Source: VXYL01 sp964348085
GTDB taxonomy: Bacteria > Pseudomonadota > Gammaproteobacteria > Pseudomonadales > Azotimanducaceae
NCBI GenBank assembly: GCA_964348085.1
Contig: CAYGBI010000006.1
Coordinates: 11,803-75,802, forward strand
Direction: 5' to 3'
Length of the DNA stretch: 64,000 nt
The position numbers were made by a program, and so were the translations under genes. The notes below the pieces were generated by a model. It was not told where the DNA came from. It saw only the letters and a program-made list of their open reading frames with translations, and did not search any database. Positions within the stretch are counted from its first letter, which is position 1; every line of letters begins with the position of its first letter. Of the stretch, positions 53,601 through 60,908 are shown piece by piece.

Positions 53601-53909
53601 GCGCGCATATACCGCAACGACACCACCGGCGGGCACTGGCTCGGCATCCAATTGGACGCCAAGCCCGAACACAACGCCTACGGCGCCGCTGTTCAGCCAG
53701 AGTCCACTCGTTGCGGCCACCGCCGCATCGCCACGGACGGCAGCTACGCGTCCGCCAGCGATCCGCGGCTCGTATTCGGCTCGGGGCGGGACGGTGCGCC
53801 TAAGTTCGTGCGCGTACGCTGGCCGGACGGCACTTGGGAACGCTTCGGCCCCTTGGCCACCGACCGCTATCACCGATTGACGCACACCGAAGGCGCACCG
53901 CCGCCATGA
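50622..53909 (+). CDS. Double-length CRTAC1 protein (two complete CRTAC1 modules)
   Basis: 1095 residues from ATG 50622 (signal LCLALFALAGEVHG). Module 1 (about 20-545) and module 2 (about 570-1090) each run from an N-terminal FVDAAAAAGLDFIHQSG / FTEVAASAGVDFVHDNGG through FG-GAP loops to an ASPIC/UnbV end, VRVRWPDASEERFGPLAVNR / VRVRWPDGTWERFGPLATDR. Both keep the Cys pair (PCRRWSSRPTYCAP, VCRDFASRPTFCTP). The linker around KDPTPGVRF joins them. Two linked modules suggest a pseudo-dimer. ATGA overlap with the next TPR gene. Confidence 0.9.
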   Translation: MRSNAPLCLALFALAGEVHGEVRFVDAAAAAGLDFIHQSGRHGELWTVEITGAGGAVLDFDGDGWLDVWLVQGGPLLARAEAERDGDLPNDRLFRNVGKGELRFEDITEQAGVAAIGYGMGIATGDIDNDGDLDVFLANFGANQLFENIGGGRFKDITDAAGIGGEAWSIAASFADINGDGWLDLYVGNYLDFPLQDYRPCRRWSSRPTYCAPSNFDPVSDRLYRNLGNGRFADISVAAGIAGPYGGAMSVVAEDFNGDGATDFYVANDGVDNLLWLNRGDGRFEEGALLAGVAVNADGKAEASMGIAVADFDHDDDADLFVTHDIKESNTLYVNDGAGWFEDRSVASGVAVPSLPHTAFGTGWVDVDNDGDLDIINVNGAVAIIERQLAAGIEPPLRQADQLLLNEGGTYVVANGGPAFAHHDIGRGAAFGDLDNDGDIDVVVANNDGPARLYRNDTAGGNYLGVTLLGGDDTPSALGALVRLDGERGQRRRVRTDGSYASASDPRLLFGLGGEAAPQFVRVRWPDASEERFGPLAVNRYHVLRYGQGDARPSVSEGRGKDPTPGVRFTEVAASAGVDFVHDNGGAGERWLAEIMGAGAAVFDFDGDARLDIWLVQGGPLARRGQGGEQRLPSDRLYRNISEADLRFQDVTADAGVLATGYGMGIATGDIDNDGDVDVFLANFGANQLYENLGGRFRDITEQAGVAGDEWSVSASFADIDGDGHLDLYVANYVDFSLSKHKVCRDFASRPTFCTPESYSPLSDRLYRNLGDGRFADISAAAGIDAASASGLGVVADDFDGNGKTDFYVANDPADNLLWLNQGDGRFVDHALPAGAAVNGDGDAEASMGVDAADHDQDCDVDLFLTHLVAETNTLYGGDGAGGFADVTNASGLAASSGPFTGFGTGWFDADNDGDLDLFSANGAVTEIEAQLADGLPHPFKQRNQVWLNDGQGRYREARGGALDVQEASRGAAFGDLDNDGDIDIVVTNNRGPARIYRNDTTGGHWLGIQLDAKPEHNAYGAAVQPESTRCGHRRIATDGSYASASDPRLVFGSGRDGAPKFVRVRWPDGTWERFGPLATDRYHRLTHTEGAPPP

Positions 53910-55486
53910 GCGGGCACCCTCGCGCCGACCGGCGTCGACCACCCGGGACGCCTCGGACAGGGCTGTGCGCTTGGGCCTTCGTCGTATTGGCGACGATGAT
54001 GCCCGCATCGACTTCCGCAGCGGAGATGCCCGTGCGTCTCGAAGGTCTGTCGCCGGCGCTGGCCGAGGCGCTGCGCACCGCGCGAGCCGAGACGGAGCAG
54101 CAAGTGGCGGCGTCCACCGACCCCGCCGCGCGAGCCGACGCTTGGGGCCGGCTGGGCATGTTCTATCACGCCCAACATCTCTCCTACGCCGCTGAGGCGG
54201 CCTACGGCCAAGCGCTGGCGGAAGCGGAGCAGCCGAAGCTGCGCTACCTCCGCGCCATCGTCCTCGAGGAACGCGGCGAAGTGGGACGCGCGGTGACGGA
54301 CTACCGCCGTGTGGTGGCGACGCTGCCGGAGACGATGACCGCCTGGTATCGCCTTGGGGCCGGCTTATTGCTGACCGGCGACTACGCCGGCGCACGAGCG
54401 GCGCTGACGCGCGCGGACGCGCTAGCGCCGGATTCGGCTATCGTGCTGGCCGCCCTAGCGGATGTGGCGGCGGCGCAGGAGCAGTGGCCGACCGCCCTCG
54501 AGCACCTGCAACGCGCCTTCGCCTTGGCGCCCGAGGCGGGACAACTGGCCTACAAGATCGCCATGATTCACCGCCGGCTGGGCGCGACGGCGGAGATGCG
54601 CACCTGGCTTACGCGACGGGGCGACGGCAATGTGGCGCCCAAGGTCGACGACCCGTGGTTGTTGGAGGTGGCGCAAATGAGCCGCAGCGCTCGGTTCTAC
54701 GTAAAGGCCGGCGAGTGGGCATTCGCCCGCGGCGACCACCGAGGGGCCATCGACGCCCTACGAACGGCAGTGGATTTGGCGCCGACCGATGTCGATATCG
54801 GACTAACCTACGCGCACATGCTGGGTATCGGCGGCCGCAACGAACAGGCGATCAGCGAAGTACGGCGCATTCTCTCCGCCGAACCCGCCTCGGCGCGTGG
54901 CTGGTACCTGCTGAGTTGGCTGTCGCGGGGCGACGACACCGCCGGTCGGGAAGCGCTCCGCGCGGCCCGGCAATCGCTCGCCTTGGCGGACGATCAACGA
55001 ACCCGGGCATTGGCCGCCGCACTCGCGTTACGCGAGCGGCTCTACGACGAAGCCGCGACCGACTACGAACGACTGGCCGCTGCTCATCCGACAGAGGCCT
55101 ACTACCGTTATTGGCTGGCGCTGGCGAGGCTCGGCAAGGGCGACTGCGAGGCCCGGGAGGTATTGGCGCAAGGGCTTGAGTTGCGAGGCAACTGGGGCGA
55201 GGCGCATCTGCTGCTCGCTCGCGCCGACGCCATTTGCGGCAACCCCGAGGCCGCCCGACAGCGTGCCGAAGCGCTAGTGGCGGCCCGGGACGACGCCGAC
55301 ACGCGCCTCACCCTCGCGTTCGCGGAACTCGCGACCGGCAACCTCGGTAAGGCGCGGGAGCTCGCCACCGCGGAAATGCCCCACCCGGACGCCGAGATGG
55401 TGCTCACCGCGCTAGCGGCGGAGCGCTCTTTGGCAATGCCTTTTGCACCCGCCTCGCAACGATGGCTGCCCCGGGAAGTCCAGTGA
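53906..55486 (+). CDS. Exported TPR protein, type 2 (cluster 2)
   Basis: 526 residues from ATG 53906, which overlaps the preceding stop. Twin arginines and a hydrophobic stretch (WAFVVLATMMPASTSAAE) form a likely signal; a Tat motif is only weak. TPR units such as RLGMFYHAQHLSYAAEAAYG, YRLGAGLLLTGDYAGARAAL and YDEAATDYERLAAAHP. The C-terminus MPFAPASQRWLPREV pairs it with the TPR protein at 28680. It is followed by a GTGA overlap into another TPR lipoprotein. Confidence 0.88.
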   Translation: MSGHPRADRRRPPGTPRTGLCAWAFVVLATMMPASTSAAEMPVRLEGLSPALAEALRTARAETEQQVAASTDPAARADAWGRLGMFYHAQHLSYAAEAAYGQALAEAEQPKLRYLRAIVLEERGEVGRAVTDYRRVVATLPETMTAWYRLGAGLLLTGDYAGARAALTRADALAPDSAIVLAALADVAAAQEQWPTALEHLQRAFALAPEAGQLAYKIAMIHRRLGATAEMRTWLTRRGDGNVAPKVDDPWLLEVAQMSRSARFYVKAGEWAFARGDHRGAIDALRTAVDLAPTDVDIGLTYAHMLGIGGRNEQAISEVRRILSAEPASARGWYLLSWLSRGDDTAGREALRAARQSLALADDQRTRALAAALALRERLYDEAATDYERLAAAHPTEAYYRYWLALARLGKGDCEAREVLAQGLELRGNWGEAHLLLARADAICGNPEAARQRAEALVAARDDADTRLTLAFAELATGNLGKARELATAEMPHPDAEMVLTALAAERSLAMPFAPASQRWLPREVQ

Positions 55487-56922
55487 ACGCCACGGCCCCT
55501 CATTGTCGCCGCCCGCCGGCGAAGCCCGTGCGCACCGTGGCTGCCGTCGCGCTCGCCGCCTTGGTCTGGCTGACGGCTTGTTCGAACGAGCCCGACCCTT
55601 ATGCCCCGGTGGTCAACCCGGAAACCAACGACGCCGAGCTCAGCGAGCACCTCGCCGGCTTGCTCGACGAGGTGCGCAGGAGGCCCAAGTCCGCCCACGC
55701 ACGCGGCAACTTGGCCATGGCCTACGAAGTGAACGGCTTCCGCGAGGCAGCCGTGACGACTTACGCCCAAGCCACGAGTCTGGCCCCGGAGGAGTTTCTC
55801 TGGCCGTATCTGCACGGCGTTCTATTGGCGAGTCTCGGCCGCGGTAGCACCGCCCTCGAACGCTTAGCCCGCGCGGCCGAACTCGACCCCGAGTACGCGC
55901 CGTTGTACGTATGGCGTGGCACGCTGCTCTTGGATCAAGGCGACAACGAGGCGGCGGAGGCGACGTTCGCAACCGCCGAGCGCCTTGCCACCCACCCTGC
56001 GACCGCCGCCGCCGCCACCGCCGGACGAGCGCGAGCCATGCTCCGCCTCGACCGCGCCGAAGAGGCCACCGCCTTGCTAGAACCGCTCTTGGACCGCTAC
56101 GACCACCCCTATGCGCACCAGCTCTTGGGGCGCGCGTATCGGCGCATGGGGCGCGACGACGAAGCGCGCATAGCGACGGCGCGTGGGCGCGACGCGGCAC
56201 CCATCGAGTGGCCCGACGAGCGGCAGCAACGCAAGGCCGACCATGTGGCGGGCTTCGTCGCCAAACTGGATCTCGCCGAGAAACTACTCGACAGCGACCC
56301 GGCCGAGGCCCTTGCGATTCTCGAAGAGCAGCGGCTCACGCACCCGGACGACCGCGAACTGCTCAACAACCTCGCGGTCGCCTTGCACAAGGTTGGCCGC
56401 AGCGACGATGCGCACGAGGTGCTCCAGCACGCCATCGGACTCTATCCCGACTACCACCTTTACCACTTCAACCTAGCGAACTACCACGCCGAAGGAGACG
56501 ACATCACCGCCACCATAGCGTCCTTCAACCGAGCGCTCGAGGCGAACCCGGGCTACATGCAGGCCTACGAACGCAAGTTCATGCTGCTGATGGAGGAGGA
56601 ACGCCTGCAAGAGGCCCTCGCCACGGTAGACGAGGCGACGCGCTACGGAGAGTTGACCGCCGTGACGCACTTCTATGCGGCGATGGCGGAAGGGCTACAA
56701 GGCCGCTGGCCGGAAGCGATCACGCGTTTTCGCCGCACCGTGCAGCTCGACCCCGGAATGACCAAAGCGCATCTCTATCTTGGACGAAGCCTCGCCGAGC
56801 TCGGGCGCTTCGAGGAAGCCTTGCGGGCGCTTGAGGAAGGCGAGCGTCTCGGCACCCATCCGGAAGTCGCTAGGGAGGCCCGGTCGCACATCGAACAGCT
56901 TGCGAAGGGACGCACCGACTAA
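55483..56922 (+). CDS. TPR lipoprotein, type 1 (cluster 2, second copy)
   Basis: 479 residues from GTG 55483, whose GTGA overlaps the previous stop. Signal TVAAVALAALVWLTACSNE with lipobox. TPR units: LAMAYEVNGFREAAVTTYAQ, EFLWPYLHGVLLASLGR, NNLAVALHKVGRSDDAHEVL; end LGTHPEVAREARSHIEQL. In both other type 1 pairs the CRTAC1 gene starts within the TPR stop. Here the expected CRTAC1 partner is 4 kb away at 60909, beyond an inserted cassette. Confidence 0.9.
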   Translation: MNATAPHCRRPPAKPVRTVAAVALAALVWLTACSNEPDPYAPVVNPETNDAELSEHLAGLLDEVRRRPKSAHARGNLAMAYEVNGFREAAVTTYAQATSLAPEEFLWPYLHGVLLASLGRGSTALERLARAAELDPEYAPLYVWRGTLLLDQGDNEAAEATFATAERLATHPATAAAATAGRARAMLRLDRAEEATALLEPLLDRYDHPYAHQLLGRAYRRMGRDDEARIATARGRDAAPIEWPDERQQRKADHVAGFVAKLDLAEKLLDSDPAEALAILEEQRLTHPDDRELLNNLAVALHKVGRSDDAHEVLQHAIGLYPDYHLYHFNLANYHAEGDDITATIASFNRALEANPGYMQAYERKFMLLMEEERLQEALATVDEATRYGELTAVTHFYAAMAEGLQGRWPEAITRFRRTVQLDPGMTKAHLYLGRSLAELGRFEEALRALEEGERLGTHPEVAREARSHIEQLAKGRTD

Positions 56923-57036
56923 CGCGACAAAGTCGTTGCCCCTCGGCTCCGCCCTTTCGCCTTCGACCCAAAGCCGGACTATCACGCAAGTCGAACTTCG
57001 CGGCTAACGCCGACCAAGCCGATCAGCCGCTATGCC
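56923..57036 (+). repeat. Dispersed hairpin repeat, copy e (diverged)
   Basis: CGCGACAAAGTCGTTGCCCC directly follows the TPR stop; GCCCTTTCGCCTTCGACCCA and ACTTCGCGGCTAACGCC mark the middle and hairpin. Orientation as in copies a-c. It marks the left edge of the inserted cassette. Confidence 0.7.
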
Positions 57037-57083
57037 GGCAAATGTGGTGCCAAGACAGCGTCGCAGTGTCCCCGGGCCTGTCG

Positions 57084-57111
57084 TTGACGTAAGCTACGAT
57101 CTCGTTAGTTA
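57084..57111 (+). promoter_or_regulatory. Possible promoter of the PIN/ATPase cassette
   Basis: TTGACG at 57084-57089 and TAGTTA at 57106-57111 with a 16-bp spacer, 70 bp before the first cassette gene. Confidence 0.35.
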
Positions 57112-57180
57112 GCCGATGAGTCCACGCCGGCCGCTCCGCGGTTGTTCCGTACATAGGCATGGCGTTGGCAAAGCAGGCGG

Positions 57181-57645
57181 GTGACCGTGTCTAGAGATAC
57201 AGGCGTCAATCTCACGCTCTCGATCTGGCGGGACTTCGTCCCGCAACGCCCGCTCGCGTTCATTCTCGACGAGGAAGCTAGCCAAGTCCTTGACGCCCAT
57301 TCCACTCTACAGGAGCAAATCTACTCGTGGTCGACCCGCGAGGATGTCTTCGGCGGTATTATCGATGACGAGATCCGAAGTAGTCTGCACCGGCAACTCG
57401 TTGAACTATTTGCCGACTCTATAGAACCTTCCAAGCGGCCCCTAGAGGCACTCGGGGAGTTCATCGACGCCTCGCAAGAGGCAATAAATGCTTGTCAAGT
57501 AAGGCCGGTGCTAAGAGGAAGCGAGGGCTTCGAGCCCGATGATGATCAGTTTGCAGTCAACTCCCTTCTTGCACTGATCATCCACCTGAAATGGATCATC
57601 GCATGCTTCGGTAGTCGCCCCGGAATCTCAGTCTCCGTTCGATGA
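57181..57645 (+). CDS. Hypothetical protein, first gene of PIN/ATPase cassette
   Basis: 154 residues, mainly acidic and predicted helical (RPLAFILDEEASQVLDAHST, IIDDEIRSSLHRQLVELFAD), ending with a hydrophobic helix LLALIIHLKWIIACFGS. No known motif. GTG 57181 start, with GTG 57187 as an alternative. The stop overlaps the next start by four bases (ATGA). Lower G+C than flanking genes. Could be an antitoxin, regulator or adaptor for the downstream nuclease-like protein; this is inference. Confidence 0.7.
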   Translation: MTVSRDTGVNLTLSIWRDFVPQRPLAFILDEEASQVLDAHSTLQEQIYSWSTREDVFGGIIDDEIRSSLHRQLVELFADSIEPSKRPLEALGEFIDASQEAINACQVRPVLRGSEGFEPDDDQFAVNSLLALIIHLKWIIACFGSRPGISVSVR

Positions 57646-59675
57646 GCGCGGCAAGCGAGTTTTCGCTGCTCTCTCCGTCGCAAGCTGAGCCACGGATCGC
57701 CAGACTCCTTGCGTCCAAGGGAGAGTGCGACCTCGCCGTTAGCGAAGAACGTGCATTTCGCGGTAAGTGGTTGTCCCTCGGCAAGATTTCCCTCGTCGCA
57801 AGCCGAGTCGAAGATGCGGATCCTGTCAAGCTGCTTCAAAACGGCGCGTTCGAATGGCAGCTTCCAGACTTGGCCACGTCCAAAGCCGAGACATCGTGCT
57901 TGCTCGAACTGGAGCCCGGTCACAAGCATGAGGATCGCGTCCAAGGCGTCATGGATTGGGTTGCCTGCATGGCGGCCCGTGTGGGCTGCATCCACCCGCG
58001 ATTCGATCCCGCAGCCTTGGAACAGATGCCCTTCCGGCGCTCCACTACGGTCGTTGTAGACACATCGGCTGTCTTGCAGGGCGCACTCGACTTCGTGGTG
58101 CGATTCCTACACCCCGCAGCCCGTGTCAAGATTCCCACTATCACGCAGATGGAGATTGCTAACCAAGCTGATCGCTTTCTCAGCATTAGAAGACGCGGCG
58201 AACGCAACAAGCCGCCGTTGCGTACTCGCGAGTTGCTGGAGCACATCAGAAGCCAAGGAGGACAAAGAGCGCTGCTGAGGGTCGAACTTCACGCCGACAC
58301 CGAGGTGGAAAGAACCTATCTCCTCGGGGATCCGCTCCGTTCCGCGTTCGTCAAGGACACCGATAGTGAACTCAAAGAACTAGAACTCAGCACTCCGTTT
58401 CGGTCTTACGCTGACCGGCTCATCCTAGAGTCGGCCAGACATCATCAAGCCCAATCTGGCCCTGCTCACGTCGTTCGCCTTCTAACCGGCGACCAAGGGC
58501 TCGCCCGCATGGCGATCACGGAGGGCGTCCGTCCCCTATACTTCACCGCGACGAGTGCGGCGGATGTCTTCGGTCAACGGTTGCCTGGACAGACATTCCA
58601 CCCTTTCTCGGGACATATTCGCCATATACCTCTCACTGCTCTCGTTTGGGAACTTGCCACCTGCTTCGGCTCCGCACGCCTTGTTTACGACCAAGCCACC
58701 TTCCAAGTAACGGCAATTGGAGAACAACTCCCTTGGACCCCGTATCACGCCGAGCAAGATTTGCTCTGGTGCAGTCAACAGCTTCCGTCGCCAACCCCTG
58801 CGCGGCCTAACCCAACGAGCGTCCCGATGGATGCTCGACCTGCCGGCAACCAGATTCGAGCGGAGAGTCCACAAGCCACATCTTCTACTCGTTCTACCCG
58901 GCGGCCAGCCTCGTTCCTTCGGTTCAATGTTGAACGCCTATTCCGCCTAGTTTGCAGGCTGGATGATCTCGTTGAGATTTCCGCCCCAGAGGTTGAGCAG
59001 TTTCTGGGTCCCTCGTTCAGCGAATATCGCCGCTTTCTCCAGTCCGGTGACTTCATTGAGTTGACCGCCGGCAGATGGATCGCGGGTAAACGCGTACCTT
59101 TTCTAGCCGCAGCTCTCCGTAACGAGCGCATCGGCGAGGTGAAGGAGGCGCTCCTTGAAGTGCCTTCCTTCGCTGCTTTAATCGACCTCCTCCAGCAGCT
59201 TGCGCCGGGCGAACCCCTAGAAGGCAGGCAACTCAAGCGCGGCTTAGCCACTTATCGAGTGCTAGGCGAAGTCACACTGCTCTGTGCAACTGTCGCACGT
59301 AGCGAAATATACGCGACGCCTAACGTTCCAGATGTAAACGACTTCGCACTCATCGCCTTGGACCGTTTCTCCTCGCTAGATCGTGAAGACAGCGGCCTAG
59401 TCGCCACCGGTGAATGGCTGGAAGCACTAATCCAACATGACGGCATTCACCCCGAGACAGCAAGACGCCTGCTCGACGTAGCGAGCGAGACGGGTTTACT
59501 TCGACGATCAACCGAGGGATCGACAACCCAGCTTCGCTTCCGTGAGCGCATTGTTCATGTGCTTCGAACCGAGTCCGGGCTGCCGTCAGTGGCTCAGGCA
59601 TCCCTCTACCAAGGCGACTACCTCTTACCCGGCAAGGCAAGCGCCAGCTTACGAATCGAGGGCCCAATACTGTGA
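57642..59675 (+). CDS. PIN-domain (putative RNase) protein of unknown family
   Basis: 677 residues. A PIN-like core starts at residue 136: VVVDTSAVLQ (Asp140), ITQMEIANQADRF (Glu171), SYADRLILES (Asp258) and RLLTGDQGLARMA (Asp284), the acidic residues in the order expected for a metal-dependent ribonuclease. Before it are 130 residues of unrecognised sequence. After a low-complexity linker (residues 395-425) comes a helical C-terminal half, perhaps winged-helix (RRLLDVASETGLLRRSTEGS). It is coupled to both neighbours by four-base overlaps. Codon use (TCT, CTA, AGA) differs from flanking genes. Confidence 0.8.
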   Translation: MSAASEFSLLSPSQAEPRIARLLASKGECDLAVSEERAFRGKWLSLGKISLVASRVEDADPVKLLQNGAFEWQLPDLATSKAETSCLLELEPGHKHEDRVQGVMDWVACMAARVGCIHPRFDPAALEQMPFRRSTTVVVDTSAVLQGALDFVVRFLHPAARVKIPTITQMEIANQADRFLSIRRRGERNKPPLRTRELLEHIRSQGGQRALLRVELHADTEVERTYLLGDPLRSAFVKDTDSELKELELSTPFRSYADRLILESARHHQAQSGPAHVVRLLTGDQGLARMAITEGVRPLYFTATSAADVFGQRLPGQTFHPFSGHIRHIPLTALVWELATCFGSARLVYDQATFQVTAIGEQLPWTPYHAEQDLLWCSQQLPSPTPARPNPTSVPMDARPAGNQIRAESPQATSSTRSTRRPASFLRFNVERLFRLVCRLDDLVEISAPEVEQFLGPSFSEYRRFLQSGDFIELTAGRWIAGKRVPFLAAALRNERIGEVKEALLEVPSFAALIDLLQQLAPGEPLEGRQLKRGLATYRVLGEVTLLCATVARSEIYATPNVPDVNDFALIALDRFSSLDREDSGLVATGEWLEALIQHDGIHPETARRLLDVASETGLLRRSTEGSTTQLRFRERIVHVLRTESGLPSVAQASLYQGDYLLPGKASASLRIEGPIL

Positions 59676-60781
59676 GTCTGCGAGACCGTATCAGGAAGGA
59701 CCGAAGCGAGGGCGCTTCTGATCGACTTTACGAGAGGTACGGCATCGTCGCCAATCCTTTCCCGGCGTCCAATCAAACGTCGGCCAATCCGCACCGACCC
59801 ATCAAGGCCGATGAGGAAGTTGAGACGAGAATAGTCACATTCTTGCGTGACAACCGGTCGCAAGTCGTTGTCGTCGAGGGCACACAAGGCGTCGGCAAGA
59901 CCAATTTCCTCAACCACTTCGAGGCCGAAATCCGCACCGCACTGACCGACCTCGACGGCTACTACATGGTCCGATACTTGGCGGATCCGGAACCGTCCTT
60001 TGACGGAACCACACGCCGTCTATTCGAAGAGCTTGGTACCGAGCACCTTGAGGAGTTGGCCGACAGCCTGAGTACTGATCCCAGTCCTATTCAAGAAGCC
60101 CGAGGCCACGACATGCGAGCTGCCCTCCGACGAGTAGCCAAATGCCGTTCCGAGGAAACTCTCGGGCTGATGATGCAGTGGCTTCTAGGCCTCCGCGTTC
60201 TCAAGGCGCACCGTCTCGGACTAGGCATTCAATTCCGTCTCGATACGGTCGAGTCCAAAACGGCCGCGCTTAGGGACATGATCCAAGTGAGCGCCGCTGC
60301 CGGTGTGCTGAAGGGCATCTTCCTCCTCCTCGACGAGCTTGAGAAGCAAGACGGCGTGCTCGGACCCGCCGCCATCGTGCGCTACCTGTCTGCATTGAGA
60401 TCCGTGATCGACGCGCTTCCAGAACGCCTCTTCTTGATGATCGGTGTCACGCCGGATGCGCTACTTCGCTATTCCGCAGCCCTTCCAGCGTTGCACGGCC
60501 GGCTGCAATACAGAGTCACCTTGGATCCGCTTGCGGATCTCGACGAGGCGCTAGAACTTGCCCGTTTCTATATCAATGCGGCACACCGCTCGGCGCGGAG
60601 TCGGTATGACGTCGATGGCGGCAAGGAATGGATAGTGTCCAAGGGCCAGGCCAGAAGATGTTTCGACAGACTCGAGGCACGCGCCGAACGGCGCGGAGAT
60701 GTCGGCGTCCGCCAGCGCGAATACCTCCACGAGTTGCACACTATCGCGGAAAGAGGGATCCAAAACGCCGAACAAGCCTAA
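59672..60781 (+). CDS. P-loop ATPase of PIN cassette
   Basis: 369 residues starting GTG, overlapping the PIN gene stop. YERYGIVANPFPASN is a lead-in motif also seen before some Orc1/ExeA-type AAA domains. Walker A is GTQGVGKT (residues 70-77), Walker B IFLLLDELEKQ (Asp221, Glu222), and a sensor-like RLFLMIGVTPDALL follows. The C-terminus is helical and basic. It probably couples ATP hydrolysis to activation or loading of the PIN protein. Family assignment beyond AAA/P-loop is tentative. Confidence 0.82.
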   Translation: MSLRDRIRKDRSEGASDRLYERYGIVANPFPASNQTSANPHRPIKADEEVETRIVTFLRDNRSQVVVVEGTQGVGKTNFLNHFEAEIRTALTDLDGYYMVRYLADPEPSFDGTTRRLFEELGTEHLEELADSLSTDPSPIQEARGHDMRAALRRVAKCRSEETLGLMMQWLLGLRVLKAHRLGLGIQFRLDTVESKTAALRDMIQVSAAAGVLKGIFLLLDELEKQDGVLGPAAIVRYLSALRSVIDALPERLFLMIGVTPDALLRYSAALPALHGRLQYRVTLDPLADLDEALELARFYINAAHRSARSRYDVDGGKEWIVSKGQARRCFDRLEARAERRGDVGVRQREYLHELHTIAERGIQNAEQA

Positions 60782-60908
60782 GCGCCTTGCGTTGCTGTCG
60801 GAGTACGACAAGGGTGGAAGATACATGGCACTATTCGGCACGACGTTTCGGCGTGTATCGCCACCGAACGAGAGTCGCGTGAGCTGGGTAAGCCCTTCAG
60901 TTACGCGC

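Noticed and set aside
60699..60908. Extended N-terminus of the CRTAC1 lipoprotein
   Set aside because: The lipoprotein signal begins at ATG 60909; the extension overlaps the ATPase gene and is low-complexity.
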